Below, piece by piece: positions 1-11,409 of a stretch of DNA of 64,000 nucleotides. The translations under genes and the position numbers were made by a program. The DNA is from Debaryomyces hansenii CBS767. Its lineage: Eukaryota > Ascomycota > Pichiomycetes > Serinales > Debaryomycetaceae. The stretch covers positions 1 to 64,000 of the forward strand of contig NC_006049.2 in NCBI RefSeq assembly GCF_000006445.2. The letters are read 5' to 3'. Within the stretch, counting starts at the first letter, position 1, and the number at the start of each line of letters is the position of its first letter. Below the pieces are notes generated by a model. The model saw only the letters and a list, made by a program, of their open reading frames with translations. It did no database searches and was not told the origin of the DNA.

Positions 1-249
1 CGGCAGGGGTGGCTGGAGAGTCCATTCCTCAAATTATAACACCCGATCTATCTGGACCGCTATCCTTAGGTATCGTCTGGGCTCCTCCTAATAAGATAGG
101 GTATGATACTCCATTTCATCCCTCCTTTTACCCATTTCAATACCTTCTATAGTTTCCATCATCGGACCAAATTCCAATGCTTCCGTTGTACATTACCATA
201 AATTAAACTTGCCACTTTCTACCACTCCTCATATAATATCTAAACCCTT
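1..249. other. gene-free left edge with ordinary base composition
   Basis: No reading frame of note is visible. G is present at a normal level at the very start, then falls off abruptly around position 240-300. No telomeric repeat array is seen, so the window does not start at a chromosome tip that I can recognise. Confidence 0.5.
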
Positions 250-3200
250 CTCCCATTTCTTCTTGTAATGCCCAATCAACTTTTCCATCATTAATCACCA
301 CTCCTTGATTAATATACTTTCATCTGAGCACCGCTTCTAATAAATAACATCTTCTCTTATAAAACTCATCTAATACTATCTACTCAAATAAAATTCATAT
401 TTTCTCTCATCCATTATCTTTACCTTCCCTCTAATTACATACATCTATATACTACTCCTATCCTATCACTCCCTCCGCCAACTCCCTCTTATTTCTCTTT
501 TCTACTCATAAATTCTCCTCTCCATTCTCATATTTCAACCTACCTACCACTTCTCCTCTTCAATATAACATCCTATAAATACATTCCCTATTACATATCA
601 AATATCTATTCAATTAATCATAACTCAAATATAAACATTACCACTTCTCACAATATAATATTTTCAATTATAATACAACTTAATTCCCCATTCTATTTCG
701 CACTTTTAATTTATCAATTCTCAATTTTTATATATTTTCGCACTAATAACCATAATCTCACAAAACCCATAATTCACTCTTAAATTAATTACACTCCCAT
801 TTAATTATTTATAATCTCCTTCCTTATCTCATTTATTTAATCCCCCCACTCCAATCTCTTCTTTTAAATATTTCTCCTCTTAAACACCTCAATCTTCATA
901 TTTCTATATAAAAACCTCTATTATCTATCCATTCATCACAATCATATTCCCCTTTAAATCCATCCAATTTCCTCTATATTACATACCTTTCATTCCTTAT
1001 TCCTTCCTTATTCCTTATTAACACTAATCGAACCTCAACCTATCTTTTCAATCTATATTATCCTCTTTACTTAATAAAACCAACATTTTCAAAACTTCCT
1101 CAAAATAGCTTTTAATATCCAATTCATTATCATATACTTTCAAATCTCCTTTCAATATAAATCAATAACCATCTTCCTATCTATTTATATACTTTAATAA
1201 AATTCTCACACTCCTCAATATCCATCTATATTCAATTCGCTTTTCTTTTCGCACTCAATTCGTTTCACGCCTAATTTCAATTTCATCATTTACCGCACAA
1301 TTTATAACAATCCAATTCTCACAATCCCATCCATCCTAACTCCATTTCATTCATTTATCATACGATAAAATACATTTTTCCATATAAGGCTCTCTTTTAT
1401 TATTTACATTCTCCTAAATAATCTCTCATATACCTACTCTTTCGCATATCCCACTATACCGCCTATTAATATATCTATCCAATCCTCATCCCAACGCCAT
1501 ATAATATACATTTATAAACCTCTTTTATCCATCTATATATATTACCTATCTACCCCATAAATTACACACTTCAACTTCTTCACAGCTTAAACTTCGCTAT
1601 TATATCTCTACCATTTCAATTATCGGCTTTAACATAAATCAAATCCAATATCATTCTCATATTTCACTCTCAATATCGCATTTTAATTACTCCATCTATA
1701 TTATATTCTATTCTATTCTATATCTCATAATAACACCATAGCTCCAAACGCCATACGCCCTTTTCAATTCAAATCTCCATTAAATATACACTTCCATTTA
1801 ACTTCTTCGCCGGCCAAATTTCAACCATCCCAACGCCATATCATATACTAAACCCCTTTTATCCGCATTTCCATATATTTATATAATTCCATTAATTCTT
1901 ACTTCAACCCATTCACCGCTTTAAACACTAATTATCTCGCTATTATCATACAATTTCCAACTACGCGATCTAAATTAAATTCAATATCATTTTCCACAAT
2001 TCACTTATTTTTCCAATAAACCTCTTCATATTAATTAACTTATTTCACATTATATAGCCCATATTCCTCAATATTTCATTTCATTATACACCATACCTCC
2101 CTTTCAATCTCTTCATTCCAACCTTCAAACATAACTCAATGCGCCAACCTAACAACCCTCTAACATTAACTCGCCATTTATATTTACAAACTTCAACATA
2201 TACTCACCTTTTCTATTACTCCTTCCCATTATTCTATTCTTAACCCATTCATACACTCAATTCAACCTTTTTCAACCCTTAAATTTAAACATCTCTCCAT
2301 CTCCATCCCAACGGCCTATTCTTTCAATTTCATTTATTTTTCAACACACCGCTAAATTCATTATAAACTTCATATTTTACTCCAACTTCTCCCATTTTTC
2401 AATTCCCCTTAATCCTCCCATATTCAACTCAATTCCACATCTTATCATTTTCCTTCTCTTACCTCATCTCAAATACTACTACTTCTGCTAACTCTACTTT
2501 CAACTCCAAATAAATAAATTTAATCTAATAAACATCATTTTTCAATTTAAATTTCCTTTCTATAAATTAATCAGCCCCACCAATTCTTCTCCGGCCCTCT
2601 TACTTATATATAAACACTACCAATTCAACATTCCAATTTCATTACTCACAAACCTACTCCATCAAAATACATTATAATTCTTAACTATATATATCATATC
2701 ACGCCAATTCATTAATTTAAACTATCCCAACACCGCTAATATCACCAACCGCCTCACTTTATCTTCTCATTCTTCATATTCTATTTCCGCTCCTCATTCC
2801 AACCTCCCTAACTCAAACAAATTAATACTCCCTTTTATTTACAATATCAACGCACTTTATCTAAATCTCCTCCATACCCGCTTACTACACCACCTCTCAT
2901 TTCCCACCACATATCATTATTCACGCCTCATCCTTTTTCAAACCGGCTATTTATTTCAGCTCCATAACAATAACATCAGCATAATTTCTACAATCCATAA
3001 CGCTTAAATAACGCATACCAACTTATACCCCTTAACTTTAATATTCCATCCCGCTTCAACCTTATCCTTCTCCCCTTCTCCCCCCCTTCATACACCTCAA
3101 TATTCTATAAACTATCGGCCACATATTAATTTATACGACACCCATTCTATCGGAATATCATCCTCGCTTCACTAAAACACGCCATCTTTATCCAAATCAA

Positions 3201-3930
3201 TTCAAAACTCCATCTCGCCTCCCCTTCACGAGCAATTAAACGGATTAACATTTCCCTGCTTAATTCAATTCTCCACGACAACTCTCTTTCATTCATTTAA
3301 TCGCCCAGCTTTATTAAAATACTTCCCTCGCCTCATCGCTTCATTCCCGCTTCTGCTTAAATACTTATCTTACGGCTATTTACCTCTCTCATAAATCTCA
3401 ATTCTCAACTCTTATTCTACTACAAACTTTACCAGACTCAAAGCTACAATCCACTTCCAATTTCATTTAACGATCATAACGCCAATCAAGCCATCTACCA
3501 TTACTAAATCGCTTCAAAATAACCTTTTCCTCTTTATTTATCTACTTATTCCATATTTCACACCAAGCTACTAACTCCTCACGATTAAACCAACTGCTAT
3601 TCTCCATTCGCATCACAACAATATCTTCTTATTTTCCCTCCTCTTTTATTCTATTCAATTTCTCTTCAACAACTCCGCAATTTCATGCTTACACTCTCAT
3701 CTTAAATCAATCCATTCATTTCCCATCTGCTATTTATTCGGCTTCTAAACCGCATAACTCTTAAATTACGGCCTATATAACTTAACGATAATACCCTTAT
3801 TTCCCAGCTTCTTCTCCATATCGCCCTCTTAATAATCAAGCATCCACTCATATACACAATTTCATATCCACAACAACCGAATCATAATTTAATAACTCCA
3901 CGACATTCTCGCACGATCGCCAACTTCTTA
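250..3930. other. G-depleted (minus-strand C-depleted) gene-free region
   Basis: Over about 3.6 kb the + strand is made almost entirely of A, T and C. Many 60-base lines contain no G at all (for example 361-420, 481-660, 961-1020, 1141-1200, 1501-1560) while C stays near 20-35 percent. By eye G is about 1-3 percent overall and rises slowly toward 3900. Nearly every G that remains touches a C (CG, GC, CGG, GGC); 3432-3436 is a rare exception. The strand is also pyrimidine-rich. No coding frame, tRNA or tandem repeat unit is evident. I do not recognise it. It could be a strand-biased non-coding or subtelomeric sequence, or an assembly or base-calling artefact at a chromosome end. Confidence 0.85.
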
Positions 3931-4164
3931 TCATCACATGACCAGGGTTATGAGCATTGCTATTTATGCCAACTTCTCTCCCCGATATACCACCCCATAT
4001 ACGCCTATCCGAAGAGGAAGCTACCCATTTCATCTACTAATACTCTTCTCTACACTATGCTGCCCTTTTTCTGGCTCAAATAATTTTTTTTATATTTTCT
4101 ATATATTTAACAATTTTCTGGGATTTTTCCAATAATATAATTATCTATTCTTATATATTCCCGA

Positions 4165-7100
4165 CTAATCTTCATCCAGATAATCCAGCTCCAGATAATC
4201 CAGATCATCCACCACAGGATCATTCTTAGGGATCTTGGGCCCTTTCCGAGCAACGCTTTTAGGGGAATCTGACGGAGCAAAGAACCTTCCCAACGGCGAT
4301 GCCTGCAAACTCTCCGTTATTCTTTGGCGGAGATGCTGGGGAGAAAGCAAGGACCGGCGCGGCGTCTCGGGAAACGAGGGAGGCGATCCTAAAGAGCGCG
4401 CGCTGGGAGGCTGCTTTGGCTGCTTTTGCACGCGCGTTGGGTGGGAAGACCCAGGAACGGCCAGGCTTTGCGTGCGCGATTGATAGATAAGGGGGTGCAC
4501 CCGCCTGGCACTCAGATTCGGCGTTGGGGGACCCGATGGCATGGCTCGAGGACTTGAGGGGCCTGAAGGGCCTGAGGGGCCTGATGGGCTTTCGCTACGG
4601 AATAACCGGCCACTCGTTGCAGACAGATATAGATGGACGTCTTTGACTTTTAGGGTCCTGACTGGGGTGACAGGAGAAGCTAGGGCTGCACTTTCTTTTT
4701 CTCGTTTCTCCTCTGCCCGTTTTCTTTCCCTTTTCTCTCTCTTCTCTCTTTTCCTTATCTTTTCTTTCTCCTCTCTTTTTCTGATCTTTTCCTCTCTTTT
4801 CCTGATATCTTCCTCTCTTTTACTGATCCTTTCTTTCTCCTTCCTCTTCCTTTCCATTTTTCTCTCTTTGCTTTCCTTTTTTTCTCGACTATGGCGTTTT
4901 CTCGCTCCCAGAAGCACTTCTCGAGACACATGCGCATCATATAACGGCGCGCCTAGATATGCATCTTGCGGAGGTAAAGCAAACCCAGAAGATACAGGAG
5001 CGTGGTGGTAGGGAGGTGAGAAGGGAGGACGATAACCTGGGAGCTGGTGAACATAAGGGGACGAAGCGTGGTTTGGGGAGAGGCTCGAATCGTTCCACGA
5101 AACAGACACTGGAGGGGCGTCGGGAGCTGAAACAGGGACTGAACGAGAAGGAGCTGGGGGTTCAGAAGGTGAAACAGCAGAAGGTTCAAGCGGAGGAACA
5201 GGCGTAGGATCAGAGCCTACAGCCCTATTATAATCTATGCGAGGAATTTCCATAAGCATATCCGAAATAGAATCAACCTCGTCATCTGCATAAACAGGAT
5301 TCCCGCCAATATCGTCACGCAGGGGTTCAACTTCCTCAACCTCGTCATCTGCATAAACAGGATTCCCGCCAATATCATCACGCAAGGGTTCAACTTCCTC
5401 AACCTCTTCATTGACAGGGCTAGCCGGGTCAATTGAAACATCAGATGCCACCACCTCATCCACATCACCCGGCTCACCCTCCGGCTCAACAACCTCACCC
5501 TCGAAACCGATAAACTTCCGACGCAACCCCAGCCGATGCCAGACCTGGCCCAAATGACGGGACCGGAGCACATCGGCGGCGTTGACTGATGGCGGATAAT
5601 TCGCAATCGTCCCGTAATGCTCCGTGGACGTGGCCACCGAATGGCCCAGGGTCCGCGCAATGGTCTCGTAAACCAGACGGTACATGTCGAGATCTGCAGT
5701 CACGCTTTTGGTGTAATGGAACTCGATGCACCGCTTGAGGATCTGGCGCACCTCACAGAACTTATACTCGCGCTGGTTATTCATGCCGTACGTGAACCAA
5801 TACAGGACTCCTCTCCGGATCTTGTCCGGCAGCATCGCATCAAACTGGTACAACTTCTCACTGCTCTCCACACGCGACAGCTCTACGTACATCCGCCTGA
5901 AGACGAGCACATACCACAAAAACAACAACGACAATTCAGGACCGATTTCCCGGATGATGGGGTCTTTCGAATTGGCCGACTTGTTATAGTTATAGCAAAA
6001 CCCAAACGTGGGGCCAAGAAAGTACACACCCCGATACTCCTTGGACGTGCCCTCCACCGATAATCGGTCGATTTCAGTTGACCGTGCCGGCAAGCACAGG
6101 ATATGGAGGAGCGTGATGAGGATGAGCGACAAGTTGGTGTGCGCTTTCCGGAACAGGTCGATGTTGTTGTTATGGATCGAGAGCAATCGGTGCTTATATC
6201 GCGAATACAGCGGTACTCTCACGCACTCCGTAAACGAAACCATCCCGTCGCTGAGCCGAGCGTTGTCAACGGAGTAGTCCAATTCTTCACCATTCGACAA
6301 ATCCTGGATGGTTTCCTGTGCAAGGTCGTACAACCGGCCGAATATCTTGCTGATCATATTCGTGTGGCCCACAACCACGTTGTCGCTGTTGAAGATGTCT
6401 CCCGTGGAAAAGTTGAGGCGAAAGAGATTACCCTCGCTTCGAGCCAACGATAGCCCGAGATACGTATAATGGGTGCGCACCTGGGCCAATATGCGGTACA
6501 GACCGGTGTCCACAACAGACGGATCCTCAGCGTCTCGAAGCGATACGCGGCGGGTGCGCGCCCGTTTGATGATATCCAACAAAACACACGTCTTGGCCAC
6601 ATAGCATATTCCGCTCAACGACCGACAATACTGCTTGGTCGGATACTTAGCCCCTAGGTACCCAAGGTACACCACAAACGCATTTTCGTTTGACGTATTT
6701 TGTTCTTCTTCTTCTTCGGCATTATTGTTGACGCCATAGACCGGATAGTACAAACTGGCCAAAGACTCAGCAGCTGTTTGCTGCTGCGAGGACGACATTG
6801 TTGTGTTCATGGCCTCCAAATACACCTCTGGGGTTTCATTGTTGTCGTCGCCGTCCTCATCCAAGATACCCGCGGCTATGGCATCACTCTCAATATCGAT
6901 ATCTGGCTGCTGCTGCTGCTGCTGCTGCTCATCCCCCGCCACAGAAAGGTTTTCGTCGAACTCCTTTCTTATGCAGTGGTCCATGATCCAATGCACGAGC
7001 TGGTCGATGTCACGAAGGGACGACTCGGTAAACGTCTGGTCCAAGATCCGCGTGCGCTCCTCGGCCGTGATGAACTGCGAGTAGCCTGTCAAATTGTGAT

Positions 7101-7584
7101 AATCACGGGAATTGACCTCCAACACAACTTCATCGTCTCTATACTTATCAAGCATCTCAGTGAGCGCCAAGGAGGCCGCAGGTTTGGGTCCATACATCAA
7201 TACCATGTATACTAGCTCGGCCATGTACTTGCTGTACTGCACGCACGTCAGGTATGTCTGGACTGCGCGGAAATACGTAGATGGGCGGCGGTTAAAGTTA
7301 TTGGAGGCGCGCCCGGTGTTATTGGCGGCGCCTTTGAAAAGTCGCACCACTTCGAGTCCCGCAAGATTGACATGGTTGATGTTGGCGCTGAAAAGTGTCA
7401 TGGCACCCACCAAGAGCTGGGCTATCTTCGGAACAAAATTGGCCTCCTTCATACCTTTGACCTGGATGTCCACTATTTCTCGGTCCACCTCCTGGAGAAT
7501 CTTTTTCACCAACGGATGGTGCTGCAGGTCGGGCACAGTGGTTGTCCGCAGGTGGTTCTGGACGGTTGTCGCAGTCCCTGATAA

Positions 7585-7617
<33 letters not shown>

Positions 7618-8325
7618 AGGACCATCCCTGGCGCGGGCCTCCACATAGCCGTCGTCGGTGGGACAATAAACCTCAAAGTTGGCAGGCCGGAGACCATACC
7701 TCTGCGGGAACTTTTGGAACGCCATGGGTCGGATCGAGTCCCGTTGGATGCATGAGTGGCGACTCAACTCGCCATACCTTCTTCTGATGATGCCGCAGCC
7801 GCAGCCAAAACCAAAGTGGATGGGCACGGCCTGGAGCGGCATGCATTGCGGACTGAGCTTGCCGCGGGCGTGTTCGAGTCCTGGCTCACCCATCTCGCAA
7901 CTGAGCACAAGCTTCAGACTGAGCTCGTCCTTGGCCCGCAGCAACTGCAAGGCCCCGCGGAACAGTGTTATCTTGCACATGATGGCCTGTGCGTACCTCT
8001 CAAATAAAAGCGACCGGATGATATAGTTTTTCCGGGGGTCTCGGTGGAACACCACCACAAGTCCGATCTCCTTGTGGATGCCCAACCCTAGCTGGGGGTC
8101 AAAGTAGTAATCACTGACATCATAGTTGATGGGTGTTTCGGACACATCACGGAGCTTGGTGTCTTTAGTCAGCCCGAATTCGTAGCTAAATTGCGCTGCG
8201 TACGTCTCCTCGTATTCCTCATGCAGCATGTAATGTTCGTCTCGGGGTTCCTGGACCCCGTCATCACCGTACCGTTCGAAAAACATCTCCATCGAGGGGA
8301 AGTTAGCATCATCAAGAACAGACAT
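4165..8325 (-). CDS. large subtelomeric protein with tyrosine-recombinase-like domain
   Basis: The intact frame gives 1386 residues if translation starts at the ATG at 8325 (MSVLDDANF). This start follows an A-rich leader; the open frame continues 80 codons upstream only through a simple repeat. The N-terminal two thirds contain poly-Ser and poly-Gln runs. The middle holds the box LPARSTEIDRL (R748), a lysine 34 residues later (K782), CEVR (R860), and GHS (H895) followed nine residues later by Tyr (Y904). The order and the H-to-Tyr gap of nine match tyrosine recombinases such as Cre and XerD. The ARSTE and GHS..HY boxes also resemble the recombinase-derived domains of fungal telomere-linked proteins, Cryptons and Starship captains. 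The C-terminus is disordered: a duplicated acidic 21-residue unit, a Pro/Ser region, and a Lys/Arg/Glu helix-like stretch. The gene is clearly richer in GC and CTG codons than its neighbours. Two relic copies lie at 13157-13965 and 20340-20840. Family assignment is inference; activity is unknown. Confidence 0.72.
5278..5403 (-). repeat. 63-bp tandem duplication inside the recombinase-like gene
   Basis: Two adjacent 63-bp units, nearly identical, encode a 21-residue acidic repeat containing EVEPLRDDIGGNPVYADDE. The unit is a multiple of three, so the frame is kept. The few differences between units (for example one C/T change in the Asp-Asp-Ile-Gly part) suggest a recent duplication. Confidence 0.9.
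6907..6932 (-). repeat. trinucleotide repeat coding poly-Gln
   Basis: A run of GCT/CTG on the + strand reads as about seven or eight Gln codons in the minus-strand gene. It is a typical length-variable microsatellite. Confidence 0.85.
7587..7617 (-). repeat. trinucleotide repeat coding poly-Ser
   Basis: About ten GAC units on the + strand read as TCG serine codons in the recombinase-like gene, near residue 240. These are TCG codons rather than CTG, so they say nothing on the genetic code. Confidence 0.85.
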
Positions 8326-8471
8326 GGTTTTGTGGTTTTTTTGTTTTTTTGGGGGGGGAAAATAAAAAGAAATAATAAAGTTGGGGAGGAAACATACTGG
8401 CTTTAAGAGGACTGGAAGTGCTGGATTGAATGGCTGGCTCGGGGCAGTCGTGCTGGTCCAGAATCCTGATC

Positions 8472-8514
8472 GGCTCAGACGCTGGCTCAGACGCTGGCTC
8501 AGACGCTGGCTCAG
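8472..8514. repeat. 12-bp tandem repeat upstream of the recombinase-like gene
   Basis: Three and a half perfect copies of the unit GGCTCAGACGCT lie about 150-190 bases upstream of the ATG at 8325. They fall in the open upstream frame (reading as Arg-Leu-Ser-Gln), but more likely belong to the promoter or 5' leader. Confidence 0.85.
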
Positions 8515-8565
8515 TTTATGGTGGTATCCGTTGGCCACCATAAAAAGAAAAAAGTTCACACCCAA

Positions 8566-8915
8566 AACGGTAACTTGCAGCGCGCCGCATCAACAGATGA
8601 ATCCTTAGCTTGGACTAGCTTAGCCATATCCAGCTATTTCTACACCCTAGACACTTCCCAAAACGGCAATAAACCCCCATAAACCCTAGACACTCGACAC
8701 GACACCCCAAAAAGCGTCCCTGTGTTGACTATGTAACAAACGATCGGCATTTAAAGAACAAAGATAATGCATATGTATACTAATCAAAAATTGTTAGCCT
8801 TGTTTTGAAAAAGTCATGTCATATCCTATGAGAGACAAGAAAATAAAAATATATAAAGGTGCAAGTAAGATGTAACTGTTTAAATTTCAATATTATTTAC
8901 TTAATATAATTAGGA
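8566..8915. other. intergenic, two direct copies of a C-rich motif
   Basis: The divergent promoter region between the recombinase-like gene and the tannase relic. The 12-mer ACCCTAGACACT occurs at 8643-8654 and again at 8682-8693, with further AAACCC-like runs between them. This resembles a degenerate telomere-type C-rich motif, but two copies are too few to call it telomeric. The rest is AT-rich with nothing notable. Confidence 0.5.
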
Positions 8916-10680
8916 ATGATAATGAAATTGTTGATTATTGTCACTTTATTTGCTACAATTACAAGTACTAGCCTTATATTCAAAAGAGATTTATCTTCAA
9001 ATAACAGTAGCACCAACTCTTCGTTTAATGATTTATGCTCTATTTCTTATGTTCGGGACTCGTTGCCTCTGAATGGGACTTTACTTGGTATTGAAATGAT
9101 TCCAACATCTGTGGAAGTTAATGTCGCTGAAAGTTCTAATTACAGCTATTGTAACATCTCTGTTTCTTATGCACATACAGGAAAAAACGATACGGTTGTT
9201 CTTAACTATGCGTTACCGGATCCTTCTAACTTCGAGAATAGATTTTACGTTGCTGGTGGAGGTGGTTATAGCCTCAATAGTTCTTCTACTAGTGGTCTTC
9301 CCTATGGTGCTGCAGGTGGTTGCACTGATGCTGGTTACGATGCCTTCTATACATCATATGACGAGGTGGTTCTTTTTGGCAATGGTTCTATCAATTGGGA
9401 TGCAACTTACATGTTCTCTTATCAAGGATTGGGTGAAATGACCACCATCGGTAAATTCCTCACCAGTGTTCTCTACGGAATGTCTGATGATGAAAAGCTT
9501 TAAACTTACTTTGAAGGTTGTTCCGATGGTGGCCGTGAAGGTATGAGTCAAATACAAAGGTATGGAGAGTTGTATGATGGCGTTGTTGTCGGTGCCCCGG
9601 CCTTCAGATATGCTCAACAACAGGTCAATTATGTTTACCCTGCCATGGTTGAAAAAGGTTTGAACTACTTCCCACCTCCATGTGAATTGAGTAAAATTGT
9701 TAATGCTACAATAGCTGCCTGTGATTCCCTCGATGGTCGCATAGATGGAGTTATTTCCAGAACAGATCTCTGTATGCTTAAATTTAATTTGAGCTCTATA
9801 ATTGGAGACCTTATTATTGTGGAGCTCAAAATAGTACTTCCCTTGGTTTTAGTTTTAGTAAAAGAGCGGAAGGTAGTACTACCTCTTATCAACCCGAACA
9901 AAACGGTACAGTTACTGCTGAGGGAGTCGCTGTTGCTCAGGCAATTTATAAAGGCCTTCAAAGTTCTGCTGGTCAAAGAGCTTATCTTTCTTGGCAAATT
10001 GGTTCTGAGCTTAGTGATGGTGAACTAAATATAGTGAAGATTCAGAATCTTGGGAGCTCAATATCTCATACACTGGAGGGGAATACGTTACAAAGTTTAT
10101 TCAATTATTAAATATTGATAACCTTTCATCCCTCGATAACATTACCTATGATACTTTGGTTGATTGGATGTCCACCGGTTACTATAGATACTTGGATTCT
10201 TTACAAACCACAATACCTGACTTAACATCATTTTACTCTAATGGAGGAAAGTTGTTACACTATCACGGCGAATCTGATCCAAGTGTTCCTGCCGCTTCTT
10301 CAGTTCACTACTGCATAAGTGTTCGTTCTATTATGTACCGTGAAATGTCTTTCAACGAATCGCTCACTGCTCTTGACAACTGGTATCAATTTTATTTAGT
10401 ACCTGGTGCTGCTCATTGTAATACAAATAGCTTGCAACCAGGCCCATATCCAGAATCTAATATGGAAACCATTATAGATTGGGTTGAAAAAGATAGGAAA
10501 CCATCCGGCCTTAATTCAACTGTCTCTTCAGGTAACTATGAAGGAGAATCTCAGCTTCTTTGCAAATGGCCACTTCGTCCATTTTGGAAAAGTAATTCCA
10601 GTTATGACTGTGTTTATGACCAGATGTCTTACGATTCTTGGACATACACTTTTGATGCTTTCAAAGTTCCAATTTACTGA
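8916..10680 (+). pseudogene. tannase / feruloyl esterase family, broken
   Basis: The product would be a secreted esterase (N-terminal signal peptide, many N-glycosylation sequons) of the fungal tannase family, which hydrolyses gallate or hydroxycinnamate esters. Conserved landmarks remain: GCSDGGREG with the nucleophile serine, the acid in HGESDPSVP, and GAAHC with the histidine, giving the CS-D-HC motif of this family. A Lys-Arg site follows the GFSFS segment, where processing of fungal tannases is often seen. Three lesions are visible: an in-frame TAA at 9501-9503 just before YFEGCSDGG, a frameshift near 9810, and another near 10025 that returns to a third frame carrying the C-terminal half to the stop at 10680. 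Family call is firm; substrate is not. Confidence 0.85.
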
Positions 10681-11409
10681 TTCGGCTTCTTAATGTTTTC
10701 CCTTTTCATTTTCGTTAAATTAATAGACTTTGACTATTTCTAACTATACCCTGCAACCCCGTGATAACTTTTTAAATGTGTTAGTAGGTAAGCAGCTATA
10801 CCAGGTTATTACCTTTTTTTTTTGTGCGATAATGACCTACATACAATCTTTTTTTTTGTTCGGCTTGTTTTTCCATTTTTAGTGGGGGAGTCTCCACAAA
10901 ATAATATAGTTTCTAATAAAAATTTTGGAAACTCCGAGGAAACGTTAAAAAAACCTGGTTCAAATGTTTTCGATAAAAAGTGGAGTCAGTAGACAAAGTC
11001 TCGTAAATAGACTTTTTACTGTTATTGTGCCCAACTGTACGTTGAAATGGAAATTGATTCTTATGCAGGATCTTAATTCTGTAGTTCCACGCAGTGGGTT
11101 GTCAAACCCCAAGCGCATTTTATCGTTTCTGGTGGGGGATGCATGATGAAAGCGATAATTCAGAGATTTTCTCCTCATCTTCAAGTTAAACAGAAGGCAT
11201 TACCGCAACAAAGAAGAAGTAAATCTCACATCAACATCGTAGTCTTGTATGAATGATTTAATTTACACATTATCAATAGTCATTTAAGAGTTAAATACTT
11301 TTTGGAGATATTTACTCAAACAGATGGGGTGCTACAGAAGACAAATATAAAAAGTACTATTCCCATGCTAAGCCCAAGTTAATCCTCGTTTTATCAACTT
11401 TTGGTTATT
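10681..11409. other. intergenic spacer
   Basis: AT-rich, with two long T runs near 10815 and 10850. A 60-codon open frame at 10964-11146 has no recognisable features. It lies between the tannase relic and the sugar-porter gene and presumably holds the promoter of the latter. Confidence 0.4.

Noticed and set aside
1..3900. Telomeric repeat array or retrotransposon LTR
   Set aside because: No tandem unit, TG...CA ends or target-site duplication could be seen by eye.
3848..4135. Short frames on both strands at the edge of the G-poor region
   Set aside because: Low-complexity translation, no conserved pattern, and they arise from the transition in base composition.
4235..8608. Many open frames on the + strand across the recombinase-like gene
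   Set aside because: They are antisense or frame shadows of a 1386-codon gene and reflect its repeats and GC content. None has its own motifs.
10964..11146. 60-codon + strand frame between the tannase relic and the sugar porter
   Set aside because: No domain or signal peptide, and the opposite strand is equally open. Probably chance.
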